64,000 bases of DNA. Origin: an uncultured Eubacteriales bacterium (GTDB lineage: Bacteria; Bacillota; Clostridia; Oscillospirales; Acutalibacteraceae). The translations under genes were made by a program, and so were the position numbers. The stretch lies in assembly GCA_934525065.1 (NCBI GenBank), contig CAKSYX010000008.1:1-64000 (forward strand), given 5' to 3'. The notes beneath the pieces were generated by a model. It was not told the DNA's origin. It did no database searches and was given only the letters and a program-made list of their open reading frames with translations. This document shows, one piece after another, positions 1 through 7,228 of this stretch; position 1 is the stretch's first letter; the number at the start of each line of letters is the position of its first letter.

Positions 1-73
1 GACCCGGAACGGGCTCGAACCGTCGACCTCTAGCGTGACAGGCTAGCGTTCTAACCAACTGAACTACCGGGCC
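1..73 (-). tRNA. tRNA-Asp (anticodon GTC)
   Basis: The reverse complement folds as a cloverleaf. The acceptor strands GGCCCGG and CCGGGTC pair with one G-U, the anticodon loop CTGTCAC gives GTC, and the T-arm contains GGTTCGAGCC. The discriminator base and any CCA lie beyond the window edge. It is five bases from the tRNA-Val gene, so the two are probably co-transcribed from the promoter at 189-217. Confidence 0.95.
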
Positions 74-78
74 ATATT

Positions 79-154
79 TGGTGGGAACAACAGGGCTCGA
101 ACCTGTGACCCTCTGCTTGTAAGGCAGATGCTCTCCCAGCTGAGCTATGCTCCC
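79..154 (-). tRNA. tRNA-Val (anticodon TAC)
   Basis: The reverse complement begins GGGAGCA, has the anticodon loop CTTACAA (TAC) between a five-pair stem, a T-arm with GGTTCGAGCC, and ends TGTTCCC-ACCA, so the CCA is encoded. Length is 76 nt. It is first in the minus-strand tRNA pair with tRNA-Asp. Confidence 0.96.
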
Positions 155-188
155 ATCTCGCCGAAGTTTGCCGTCCGGCGACTTGTCT

Positions 189-217
189 AATATATACCAT
201 AATCCCTGTTTTGTCAA
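189..217 (-). promoter_or_regulatory. Sigma-A promoter for the tRNA pair
   Basis: On the minus strand TTGACA (212-217) is separated by 17 nt from TATATT (189-194), about 35 nt upstream of the mature tRNA-Val 5' end. Confidence 0.75.
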
Positions 218-267
218 GCGTTTTTTTCAAATTTTTTCTCCGTGGTTTTTCAAAGCTTTGTCAACCG

Positions 268-296
268 TTGTAAAATTTTAAAATCGGTGCTATACT
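268..296 (+). promoter_or_regulatory. Probable promoter of the glycan cassette
   Basis: TTGTAA (268-273), a 17-nt spacer and TATACT (291-296). Transcription would begin near 303, essentially at the first base of the repeat at 302-461, so the repeat would be transcribed as a structured leader. Confidence 0.55.
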
Positions 297-301
297 ACTT
301 A

Positions 302-461
302 GGCTGATGAGAATTGAACCTAATGCGGTTTTTTTAGTCAATTTTCCGTCGGTGCTGCGCCTCAAAGCTTCGCAATGCTGACGTATAGGGAGACAAAAAG
401 TGCCGCAATGCGAGGAAAAACAAATCCTTCAGGCACATTGGGTTTGGCTCTTTTCAGCTTA
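302..461 (+). repeat. Palindrome-ended repeat, family 1, copy A
   Basis: This 160-nt element is clearly similar along its length to 4441-4599, in the same orientation. Shared blocks include AATGCGGTTTTTT, AAAAAGTGCCGCAAT and ACAAATCCTTCAGG. The two ends are inverted repeats of each other (AACCTAATGCG against CACATTGGGTT). It carries no open reading frame of note and no transposase. It could be a MITE-like non-autonomous element or a dispersed structured RNA. The ends resemble tRNA T-arms but no cloverleaf can be drawn. Confidence 0.8.
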
Positions 462-503
462 TGTATGTTTGAATACAACTTTTGTGTTTTGGGGTGAAGA
501 ACA

Positions 504-1205
504 ATGATTTCTGTTGCGCTTGCCGCCTATAAGGGCGAAAAATATATTGAAGAACAGCTCCTTTCAATTCTGCCGCAGCTTTCCGCGTCGGATGAAGTCA
601 TCGTTTCGGACGACAGGCCCGGCGGTGCAACGGAAAGAATAGTGAAGCGCATCATGGCTGATGACCCGAGGGTCATCTATGTTGAAGGGAAGGGACGCGG
701 CGTTGTTCAAAACTTTGTCAATGCAATTCGTTATTGCAGGGGAGACAAGATTTTCCTTTGCGACCAGGACGATGTCTGGCTGCCGAACAAGGTTTCGGCA
801 GTTATGGAGGCCTTCGACAAGGGCGCAACGCTTGTTCTTCACAACGCCTATGTTACCGACAGGGATCTCAATATCACCGACTACTCTTTTTTTGAAAAGC
901 GCGGGAGCAAAAAAGGCTTTTGGCGCAATATAATCAAAAATTCATACATGGGCTGCTGCATGGCCTTTGACAGAAAGCTGCTCAAAAAAATCATGCCCAT
1001 TCCGCGCTATATCCCGATGCATGACCAGTGGATAGGACTCATGGGAGAAAAATACGGCAAGGTCAAATTCATTGACACGCCGCTCATTTACTACCGCGTT
1101 CACGGCGGCAACGTCACCGGCGGCAAAACCACGCTTGAGCAAAAGCTTCGCTGGCGTCAGTATCTTTTAAAGCGTCTTTTCGGCCGCATAGTTTTCAACA
1201 AATAG
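504..1205 (+). CDS. Glycosyltransferase family 2
   Basis: A 233-aa GT-A fold glycosyltransferase expected to move a sugar from a nucleotide donor onto a growing cell-surface glycan at the cytoplasmic face. The N-terminus has the strand-loop of the family, SDD at residues 35-37 where the nucleotide binds, and DQDDVW at 87-92 in the place of the metal-binding DxD. The usual DGSTDGT loop is altered to DRPGGAT. The protein is shorter than many GT2 enzymes and lacks membrane segments. The ATG follows GGGGTGA. It starts a four-gene run, with 10 nt to the next gene. Sugar and linkage cannot be told; rhamnosyltransferase-like is a guess. Confidence 0.85.
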   Translation: MISVALAAYKGEKYIEEQLLSILPQLSASDEVIVSDDRPGGATERIVKRIMADDPRVIYVEGKGRGVVQNFVNAIRYCRGDKIFLCDQDDVWLPNKVSAVMEAFDKGATLVLHNAYVTDRDLNITDYSFFEKRGSKKGFWRNIIKNSYMGCCMAFDRKLLKKIMPIPRYIPMHDQWIGLMGEKYGKVKFIDTPLIYYRVHGGNVTGGKTTLEQKLRWRQYLLKRLFGRIVFNK

Positions 1206-1215
1206 GAGAGAGAAA

Positions 1216-1995
1216 ATGAAAAATTACACCGTTTCCGCCTGCATAGTTACTTATAACAGCAAGGATATTATTGAGAGAACAATTCAGAGCGTTCTCGACT
1301 TCACAAAGGATGTTCAGCTTGATTTTTACGTTGTTGACAACGCTTCAACCGACGGTACGTCCGAATTCATCCGCACCCGTTTTCCGGGTGTTACCGTCAT
1401 TGAAAACAAGGAGAACATCGGCTTCGGCGCGGCGCACAACAAGGTTCTGCCGCTGCTTAAATCAAAGTATCATATCGTTGTTAACCCGGACATCATTCTC
1501 AAAAACAACGCCGTGCTCACCCTTTGCGACTGGGCGGACGGACACGAAGAGGCCGGGCTGCTTTCGCCGCAGATTCTTTTTGACGACGGCCGGGTTCAGC
1601 AGCTCGGAAAACGCAATCCTACCTTTCGCTACCTCGGTTCGCACCGTTTCCACAAGGGTGATGAGCCTTCAAAAACAATGCGCGAATACTGTATGCTTGA
1701 CGCCCCGCTTGACCGCGTGACCGAAATTTCAAACGCAACGGGCTGCTTCATGTTCTTCAGAACGTCGGTATTCAAAGAAATAAAGGGCTTTGACGAGAGG
1801 TTCTTTATGTATCTTGAGGACTGTGACATTGCAAGAAGAGTGAGCGAAAGCGAAAAATATAAGGCATACTTTTTCCCCATGGCCGAGGTCACGCATCTTT
1901 GGGAAAGGGAGAGCAAAAGGAACAAAAAGCTCCTGCTTATTCACGTCCGGTCAATAATCAAATACTTCCTCAAGTGGGGTATCAGAATATGGTAA
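1216..1995 (+). CDS. Glycosyltransferase family 2, rhamnosyltransferase-like
   Basis: A 259-aa GT2 enzyme. TYNS at residues 12-15, DNASTDGT at 41-48 and the NPD motif at 90-92 form the nucleotide-sugar and metal site, and an ED pair at 201-202 is in the usual catalytic-base position. This layout matches the WbbL-like rhamnosyltransferase group, although the donor is not proven by sequence. An AGGAGAG ribosome-binding site precedes the ATG. Its last seven bases overlap the start of the next glycosyltransferase, which implies translational coupling in the glycan operon. Confidence 0.87.
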   Translation: MKNYTVSACIVTYNSKDIIERTIQSVLDFTKDVQLDFYVVDNASTDGTSEFIRTRFPGVTVIENKENIGFGAAHNKVLPLLKSKYHIVVNPDIILKNNAVLTLCDWADGHEEAGLLSPQILFDDGRVQQLGKRNPTFRYLGSHRFHKGDEPSKTMREYCMLDAPLDRVTEISNATGCFMFFRTSVFKEIKGFDERFFMYLEDCDIARRVSESEKYKAYFFPMAEVTHLWERESKRNKKLLLIHVRSIIKYFLKWGIRIW

Positions 1996-3281
1996 AGCTC
2001 TCCGTTGTAATTCCGGCCTACAACAGCGAAAGCTATCTGCCGGACACGGCTCAGAGCCTGCTTTCTCAGGACTTCAAGGACTTTGAGGTAATCATTGTTA
2101 ACGACGGTTCAATCGACGGTACGCAGGCCGTTATTGACCGTTACTGCGAAAAATACAGCTTTATCAAAGGTATCGTGCAGGAAAACGGCGGCGTATCCTC
2201 GGCAAGAAACCGCGGTCTTTCGGTGTGCAGCGGCGAATACGTTCTTTTTCTTGACGCAGACGATTGGTACACGCCCTCATCGCTTGGGGCATTCGTTCAA
2301 AAATTTCAGGAGACGGACGCGGACATCGTCATGGGCAGACTTCGCAATTATACCGACAAAAAGCCCGGCCCCTTCCATGCCGTTGCCGACGAGCTTGCAA
2401 AAGAAACAAAGATCAACACCTTTGACAGGCGGCTTTTGTGGTCTGTTCTGGTTTCAAACAAGTGCTATAAAAGAGATTTTCTTCTCAAAAACGACATCAC
2501 CTTTCCGCCGTATACATTTTCGGAGGAGGCGGTCTTTTTTCTCAAAGCGGTATACTGTAAAGCAAAGCTTGCAGGAACGGAAGGCTCCTGCCTTTGCTAC
2601 CGCCGCCACACCGAAGAGGAGGGCGAATCGGTCAGCCAGCGTGCCTGCAAAAGCAGTCTGCGATCGCTTGACTGCTGCATGAGTGAGGTTTACTCTCTTG
2701 CAGCAGCCGCATTGAACGAAGCCGGAAAGGAAGAGAATGAATCTTACCTTGAAGAGATTGTTTTCAAGCAGCTTCACGTTCTTGTTTCTCAGTTTTACCG
2801 AAAGCTCTGGACGCTTGACGACGACAGCGTGGACGAGCTTTGCGCTCAGCTTGAGTCGCTAAAAAACAGGCTCACAAAAGAAAAATTTTTGACCCTTTGC
2901 GAACAAAACCGCGACCTTGACCTCGAGCACCTGAGAAAAAGCAAAAGGGAAATCTGCGAAAAGCCGCTGTTTTCCTTTTTTATCTCTTCTTCCGACAAAA
3001 AGTTGATTTCTTCGCTTTATGCCCAGTCGTGTCCGCTTTTTGAAGTGTTTGCCGAAAGCGGCGCCCGGGAAGCCTTTGACAAAACTGCGGTTAATTTTTA
3101 TTTTGTTCAAAACAAAGCGGAAGCAAAAAAGCGGGCAAAAAAAAGGCTCATCAGCCTTTCTTCGGATACTATTCTTGACGAAAATACACTTAAAACGCTC
3201 CTTCGTCTTTCGCTCCCTGTTTCGGGTCTTACGCTGAAAGCGGTGAACTCCATGCTTCTGAAAAGGAGGGAACGCTCTTGA
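1989..3281 (+). CDS. Glycosyltransferase family 2 with C-terminal extension
   Basis: A 430-aa protein with a GT2 domain in the first ~220 residues (NDGSIDGT at 38-45, DADDW at 89-93) followed by a ~200-residue Lys/Glu-rich helical part of no recognised family. I chose the ATG at 1989 because the GT2 fold begins there (VKLSVVIPAYNS). An upstream in-frame ATG at 1899 lies deep inside the previous gene and would add 30 unrelated residues. Such extended GT2 proteins often sit beside CDP-glycerol transferases in teichoic-acid-like clusters, as here. The next gene starts inside its stop codon. Confidence 0.85.
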   Translation: MVKLSVVIPAYNSESYLPDTAQSLLSQDFKDFEVIIVNDGSIDGTQAVIDRYCEKYSFIKGIVQENGGVSSARNRGLSVCSGEYVLFLDADDWYTPSSLGAFVQKFQETDADIVMGRLRNYTDKKPGPFHAVADELAKETKINTFDRRLLWSVLVSNKCYKRDFLLKNDITFPPYTFSEEAVFFLKAVYCKAKLAGTEGSCLCYRRHTEEEGESVSQRACKSSLRSLDCCMSEVYSLAAAALNEAGKEENESYLEEIVFKQLHVLVSQFYRKLWTLDDDSVDELCAQLESLKNRLTKEKFLTLCEQNRDLDLEHLRKSKREICEKPLFSFFISSSDKKLISSLYAQSCPLFEVFAESGAREAFDKTAVNFYFVQNKAEAKKRAKKRLISLSSDTILDENTLKTLLRLSLPVSGLTLKAVNSMLLKRRERS

Positions 3282-4393
3282 AACGTCTTCTTTACCGCAT
3301 ATACGCCGTTTTTTTCAACCTTGCCGCGATTCTCTTCCCGCTCAATGAGAATCGCGCCGCCTTTGTTTCAATGCACAACGAAAATTTCAAAGACAGTCTC
3401 GGCGCCGTTATGGAGGAATTCAAACGCCGCGGTTTTGAATGTGTTGAAATAACGCGCCGCGACCTTGACGCGACGGTGAAGAATGTTCCGCGCGTTTTCA
3501 GTTTCTTTTTCAAAAAAAGCAGACTTCTTGCAACGAGCAAGTACGTTTTCCTCAATGATAACTTTTTGCCGATGTCAATGCTCAAATTCCGTCCGCAGGC
3601 GGTCGTTACCCAGCTTTGGCACGCTGAAGGCGCGTTCAAACGCTTCGGCCTTTCAATTGAACAGCCGGAACAGCTCAGACGCGATGAAATCGCCGCAAAT
3701 AAAAAGCTCAGCTACGTTGTCTGTTCATCAAAGGCCGTTGCGCCGATTTACGCTGAGGCATTCGGTATTGAGGAAGAAAGAGTTCTCCCACTCGGCGCAC
3801 CGAGAGCGGACTTCCTTTTGAACAAAGAGAGCGAAACGAAAGCGCAGAAAAGCCTTAAAAAGCTTTATCCTGCACTCAAAGGAAAAAAGCTTGTGCTCTA
3901 CGCTCCGACCTTCAGGAGCACAAAAGAGGAAAACGAAGCTCTTCTTTCTCACTTTGATTTTGAACTTTTCAGGGAAGAATTCAAGGAGGAGTATGCGCTT
4001 CTTGTTCGGCTTCACCCGCAGGTACACGAAAAAAGCGCACTGCCGCCGTTCGTCTTTGACGTTACCGATTACGGCGATGTGCGCGAGCTTGTGCTCTCCT
4101 GTGAGGCACTTATCACGGACTATTCTTCAATCTGCATGGACTTTTCCCTGCTTTCAAAAAAGACGGTATTCTTTGCCTTTGACGAGGAAAAGTACACGGG
4201 CGAGAGAAGCTTTTACTTTGATTACAAAACCGGACTTCCCGGCGGCATTGCAAAAACGACCGAAGAGGTCATTGAGGCTCTTCGCGCCGAATTTGACAGC
4301 GAAAAGAACGACCGCTTCAGAACGCGCAATTTTGATTATACAGACTGCGAAAGCGCAAAGCGCGTTGCGGATGAAATAATAAAACGCTCATAA
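3278..4393 (+). CDS. CDP-glycerol glycerophosphotransferase family protein (TagB/TagF-like)
   Basis: A 371-aa member of the family that transfers glycerol phosphate, ribitol phosphate or a related polyol phosphate from a CDP-donor to build teichoic-acid-like polymers at the inner membrane face. Hallmarks are the QLWHAEGAFKRFG segment near residue 115, the nucleotide-site run APTFR near 210, LHPQ near 245, and ITDYSS at 279-284 followed by the conserved FDEEKY region. Length is typical of a single catalytic domain. The start is TTG at 3278, overlapping the previous stop by four bases, with AGGAGGG just upstream. It ends the operon before a strong terminator. Polymer identity is unknown. Confidence 0.9.
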   Translation: MKRLLYRIYAVFFNLAAILFPLNENRAAFVSMHNENFKDSLGAVMEEFKRRGFECVEITRRDLDATVKNVPRVFSFFFKKSRLLATSKYVFLNDNFLPMSMLKFRPQAVVTQLWHAEGAFKRFGLSIEQPEQLRRDEIAANKKLSYVVCSSKAVAPIYAEAFGIEEERVLPLGAPRADFLLNKESETKAQKSLKKLYPALKGKKLVLYAPTFRSTKEENEALLSHFDFELFREEFKEEYALLVRLHPQVHEKSALPPFVFDVTDYGDVRELVLSCEALITDYSSICMDFSLLSKKTVFFAFDEEKYTGERSFYFDYKTGLPGGIAKTTEEVIEALRAEFDSEKNDRFRTRNFDYTDCESAKRVADEIIKRS

Positions 4394-4397
4394 AAAC

Positions 4398-4437
4398 AAA
4401 CAGGGCAGTTCCGAGTGTTCGGAGCTGCCCTGTTTAT
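4398..4437 (+). terminator. Rho-independent terminator of the glycan operon
   Basis: An inverted repeat CAGGGCAGTTCCGA / TCGGAGCTGCCCTG with a short loop is followed by TTTATTT. It lies 4 nt before repeat copy B. Confidence 0.85.
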
Positions 4438-4440
4438 TTA

Positions 4441-4599
4441 AACTGAGGGGAATCGAACCCGATGCGGTTTTTTAAGGCAAATTTCCGCCGATACTGTGTT
4501 AAAAAGGCCTCGCAATGCGCCAGTAAGCGTACCAAAAAGTGCCGCAATATGCGGAAAACAAATTCTTCAGGCGCATTGGGTTCGACTCTCCGCGGCTTA
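4441..4599 (+). repeat. Palindrome-ended repeat, family 1, copy B
   Basis: This 159-nt copy is similar to 302-461 end to end and lies in the same orientation, on the far side of the glycan cassette. Its ends are inverted repeats (GGGGAATCGAACCCGATGCG against the complement of CGCATTGGGTTCGACTCTCC). Its last three bases supply the stop codon of the convergent DUF3048 gene. Confidence 0.8.
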
Positions 4600-5664
4600 T
4601 GCCTTTGTGATGTCAATGTTGCCGTAATTAACAAAGCCGAAATAGCTGTTGCCGCGGTTGACCTTGATCTCTTTTCCGTCGGTGTCCTTAATTACAATGT
4701 TTGCGCCCTCGCTCTTTTTGCTCCACTTGATTTTTTTGACCGTGCCGTAGGAGAGATAATAACCGGTTCCGCCCTTCCAGTTCATCTGAACCAGCGGGCC
4801 GCCGTTATAAAGCGAAACATCGGTTTCAAGCGCAAAAACGTTGGTATATGCGAGCTGCTTTCCGGTTGCGGAGTCCATGTGCGGCTTTCCGGAATGCTGC
4901 TTGAGATATTTTTTTGACTTTGCGTCATAGGTAAACGTGCTGTAATACGGATTTGAGAAGTTGAGAACGATCTTTTCGCAGGCGGTCTTGCTGACCTTTT
5001 GCGGCTTTCTGAAATCAAAGATGTAGTTGTCCTTGCCTTCTTTATAGTCCGTGCGGACTTTATACTTATCAAGGAGCTTAGGAATGTTTTTGCCCTTGAC
5101 ATAGGCGGTGTGTTCACGGCTGTAACGTGCAAGGCGTTCGGCGTCTCTTCCGAAAATCAGCTCATCATAGTTTTCTGCACCGTTGAAGTAATCAATGCCG
5201 AGTTTTTTGAGAGTTTTTGTTCCGAGAGACTTGTTGCTGCCAAAGCAGAAATAAACCGCGTCAAGGCCGTAAGCAAAAATCGGGTAGTAATAGCGGCAGC
5301 TTCTGACCGAGCAGACGTTCGGAACCTTGGTGTAATCGGCAAAAACAGCCATCATTCTGGTGATTCCGCCTTCAACGAGGCACTCGAACATAAGGTCAGC
5401 ACCGCCGATTCCGTATTGAGGAAGCGAAACATTGATGTTATTTATCATAATTGCAACCGGGCGCTTGCCCTTTGCTTTTTCCGAAAGATTGTCAAGTCCG
5501 GTCAATCGGTTATAGTCGGTGAGCTTGACCTCAGTCGTGGTCGGTGCAGTTGTGGGTGCGGCGGTCGTTGTTTCCTCAGCCTGTTTTCCGGCGCAGGCGC
5601 AAAGCGAAAAAACAAGCAGAACCGAAAGCAAAAATGCTGCCGGGCGTTTAAAAATGCTGTTCAT
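4597..5664 (-). CDS. DUF3048 domain-containing lipoprotein (YerB-like)
   Basis: A 355-aa secreted lipoprotein. The N-terminal signal peptide ends in a lipobox around LCAC (Cys24), followed by a Thr/Ala/Pro linker (residues ~32-46) and then the DUF3048 signature: RLTGL, RPVAIMINN, ADLMFECLVEGGITR and the RSCRYYYP region. The C-terminal part (NRGNSYFGFVNYG) is the second half of the family. Family function is unknown; B. subtilis YerB is also a membrane-anchored protein. The gene stands alone, has its own promoter (5697-5725), and its stop codon lies in the edge of repeat copy B, which suggests the repeat inserted at, or now defines, its 3' end. Confidence 0.88.
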   Translation of the reverse strand: MNSIFKRPAAFLLSVLLVFSLCACAGKQAEETTTAAPTTAPTTTEVKLTDYNRLTGLDNLSEKAKGKRPVAIMINNINVSLPQYGIGGADLMFECLVEGGITRMMAVFADYTKVPNVCSVRSCRYYYPIFAYGLDAVYFCFGSNKSLGTKTLKKLGIDYFNGAENYDELIFGRDAERLARYSREHTAYVKGKNIPKLLDKYKVRTDYKEGKDNYIFDFRKPQKVSKTACEKIVLNFSNPYYSTFTYDAKSKKYLKQHSGKPHMDSATGKQLAYTNVFALETDVSLYNGGPLVQMNWKGGTGYYLSYGTVKKIKWSKKSEGANIVIKDTDGKEIKVNRGNSYFGFVNYGNIDITKA

Positions 5665-5696
5665 GAAAAGTCCCCTTCTTAGTAATCTACCCTAGT

Positions 5697-5725
5697 AGTA
5701 TACCAATTTTTCACCGTTTTTTCAA
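5697..5725 (-). promoter_or_regulatory. Promoter of the DUF3048 gene
   Basis: Minus-strand TTGAAA (5720-5725), 17-nt spacer, TATACT (5697-5702), about 33 nt upstream of the start codon. Confidence 0.75.
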
Positions 5726-5783
5726 CAAATAGCGTCAAATAATCTTACAAAATTAGGACGGCGAAATTGTACAAGTTTCAGGC

Positions 5784-5826
5784 AAAAAGAAGAGAGCCGA
5801 AAGGTGTTGGCAAAACACGTTTCGGC
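5784..5826 (-). terminator. Terminator after the TetR gene
   Basis: The stem GCCGAAA-GTGTT / AACAC-TTTCGGC is followed on the minus strand by CTCTCTTCTTTTTG. It ends transcription 13 nt after the regulator's stop codon. Confidence 0.75.
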
Positions 5827-5838
5827 CTTGAAAAAATC

Positions 5839-6462
5839 TTATTCATTCAGCAATTTTCCAAATTCAGCGTTGCGGTCAAAGCTTCCGTCAACAAATCCGC
5901 CGATTTCTTTAATACCCTTTAAAAGGCCCAGACTGTGCTGGGTGAGCATGAGCGTCATCTCCCGACGTGAATACGGGCAGTTTCCGTTGACGATGAGCGA
6001 GGAAAGGCTGTGAGAAATTATCCACATATTGAAAAAGTACCAATCGGCGGTTTTTTCGTCAACCTTATAAATTCTCATCACCGGTTCGCGAACAATCTCC
6101 TTGAAGTGCTCCAAGGCGGAAACGGCGTTGCTGCTTTCGTCTGTCGGTCGGGAGAGAAAAAGCATACGATAAAGCTCCGGCTCGTCATAAACAAAATTAA
6201 GTGACTCTTTTCCAAAGCCGAAAAACGGGATTTTTTCGGAGAGTCCCTTTTCGGCGTAGCTGCGATAGACATTTTCCGCAGCCTTGAAAACTTCAGCCCT
6301 CAGCTCCTGCATACCTTTGAAAAAGGTGAAAATCGGTCTTGTTGAAACTCCGAGGTGCGCGGCAACCTCACGTGTTGTCAGAGCGTCAAGTCCCTTTTCC
6401 CTCACAGTGTCAAGCGCAGCGGAAACAATTTCTTCTTTTTTGAATTTTGCTTTCGGCGGCAT
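5839..6462 (-). CDS. TetR family transcriptional regulator
   Basis: A 207-aa one-domain regulator. Residues ~8-50 form the TetR DNA-binding domain (KKEEIVSAALDTVREKG, then TTREVAAHLGVSTRPIFTFF), and the remainder is an unassigned ligand-binding helical domain. I chose the ATG at 6462, which has AAGGAGAG seven bases upstream. A longer in-frame reading through the neighbouring tRNA gene is spurious. Its promoter (6509-6537) carries the palindrome AACATATGTT just after the -10 box, a likely autoregulatory operator. The same core occurs in the leader of the MATE-GH3-esterase operon, so that operon is a candidate target. Ligand unknown. Confidence 0.88.
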   Translation of the reverse strand: MPPKAKFKKEEIVSAALDTVREKGLDALTTREVAAHLGVSTRPIFTFFKGMQELRAEVFKAAENVYRSYAEKGLSEKIPFFGFGKESLNFVYDEPELYRMLFLSRPTDESSNAVSALEHFKEIVREPVMRIYKVDEKTADWYFFNMWIISHSLSSLIVNGNCPYSRREMTLMLTQHSLGLLKGIKEIGGFVDGSFDRNAEFGKLLNE

Positions 6463-6498
6463 AGTCCGTCTCTCCTTCATCGGCAACAGTTGATGTAC

Positions 6499-6537
6499 AA
6501 CATATGTTATTATATACGCAAAGCCGGTAAAGGTCAA
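6499..6537 (-). promoter_or_regulatory. TetR gene promoter with palindromic operator
   Basis: Minus-strand TTGACC (6532-6537), 17-nt spacer, TATAAT (6509-6514), directly followed by the palindrome AACATATGTT (6499-6508), positioned to block initiation. Confidence 0.75.
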
Positions 6538-6579
6538 GGGTGCACAAAAGAAAAAAGCCACACCACCGTGTGACTTTTC

Positions 6580-6656
6580 TGGTGAGGACAAGTGGACTTG
6601 AACCACCGACCCCTTGCATGTCAAGCAAGTACTCTAACCAACTGAGCTATGCCCTC
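6580..6656 (-). tRNA. tRNA-Val (anticodon GAC)
   Basis: The reverse complement starts GAGGGCA, pairs with TGTCCTC before ACCA (CCA encoded), and has the anticodon loop TTGACAT (GAC) between CTTGC and GCAAG. The T-arm GGTGGTTCAAGTCCACT is intact. Length 77 nt. Confidence 0.93.
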
Positions 6657-6972
6657 ATAAAAACACTATATTTACAACGTTTATGCATCCAGAGTACTTG
6701 TCTGTATGCACTCTGGACTACTTGCCTGTATACCCGGCAACAGTCAGTATAATACACTACTTTTCATAGTTTGTCAAGCCTAAAAACAAAATCCATCCGT
6801 TTTTTTACTGCTTGCTTTTTGCTCAAAAGCAACTAAATATGACGAATAAATGATTTTTGCATCGAAACATTTACAACTTTTTATTATTTGTTTTGAATTG
6901 GTTAACAAATTCACAGAATATTCCTGCTATCATGGATGACGAAGTAACGAAAATAAAAAGGAGAAGATATTT
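6657..6972. other. 316-nt intergenic region
   Basis: It contains the tRNA-Val promoter and leader on the minus strand and, on the plus strand, AT-rich DNA that should hold the promoter of the small peptide gene. Candidates are TTGAAT near 6893 and an extended -10 TGCTATCAT near 6925, but spacing is not ideal. Nothing else is recognised. Confidence 0.5.
6749..6777 (-). promoter_or_regulatory. Promoter of tRNA-Val(GAC)
   Basis: Minus-strand TTGACA (6772-6777), 17-nt spacer, TATTAT (6749-6754). The leader between promoter and tRNA (6689-6733) holds a hairpin (CCAGAGT/ACTCTGG) and a near-duplicate of TACTTGTCTGTATGC. Confidence 0.75.
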
Positions 6973-7095
6973 ATGCAGGAACTTTTGAAGAAACTTGACC
7001 TTAACTTTATTCTTGAGATTCTCAATACTATCATGGGCTTCCTCAAGGGTCTTATCAATGCCGGCGAAGATAACCGCTACGGTTCAGCCGAATAA
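6973..7095 (+). CDS. Small 40-aa amphipathic peptide, unknown function
   Basis: A short gene with a strong ribosome-binding site (AAAGGAGAAG, ATG at 6973) encoding 40 residues and followed within 20 nt by a long hairpin terminator, so it is a complete monocistronic unit. The peptide has a lysine/aspartate N-terminus (LLKKLDLNFI), a hydrophobic amphipathic middle (ILEILNTIMGFLKGLINAG) and a charged tail (EDNRYGSAE). There is no cleavable signal peptide, no Cys and no leader-peptide GG site. It could be a membrane-associated small protein, a toxin-like or signalling peptide, or a small regulator. No function is assigned. Short helices of this type recur as tails of secreted proteins in this window. 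Confidence 0.7.
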   Translation: MQELLKKLDLNFILEILNTIMGFLKGLINAGEDNRYGSAE

Positions 7096-7114
7096 TTGAT
7101 TTTTCAAACCCCGG

Positions 7115-7172
7115 AACAGCTGTAAACCATGCTTGAGAAAACGCTCTCAGCCATGTTTTACGGCTGTTTTTT
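7115..7172 (+). terminator. Terminator of the 40-aa peptide gene
   Basis: A long hairpin in which CAGCTGTAAACCATG pairs imperfectly with CATGTTTTACGGCTG, with an inner GAGA/TCTC stem, ending in TTTTTT. Confidence 0.85.
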
Positions 7173-7182
7173 GTGTACCAAA

Positions 7183-7217
7183 CAAAAAACGGAGCAGACC
7201 TGTCCGCTCCGTCTTTT
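7183..7217 (-). terminator. Bidirectional terminator after the GPH symporter gene
   Basis: ACGGAGC / GCTCCGT hairpin flanked by AAAAAA on the left and TTTTT on the right, so it can act in both directions. It ends the minus-strand EEP-GH2-GPH operon. Confidence 0.8.
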
Positions 7218-7228
7218 TAATTTTGAAA

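Larger units (their letters stand above)
155..503. other. 349-nt intergenic region before the glycan cassette
   Basis: It holds the minus-strand tRNA promoter (189-217), a plus-strand promoter (268-296), and a palindrome-ended repeat (302-461) that would form most of the 5' leader of the glycosyltransferase operon. No convincing small gene is seen. Confidence 0.7.

Noticed and set aside
302..461. tRNA remnant or att site
   Set aside because: The ends look like T-arms (GGTTCAATTC, GGTTTGGCTC), but there is no anticodon arm or acceptor pairing, and a full second copy exists elsewhere, so it is a repeat family, not a tRNA fragment.
6463..6624. N-terminal extension of the TetR gene
   Set aside because: The open frame continues upstream through the promoter and into the tRNA-Val gene. 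The ATG at 6462 has a ribosome-binding site and begins the HTH domain.
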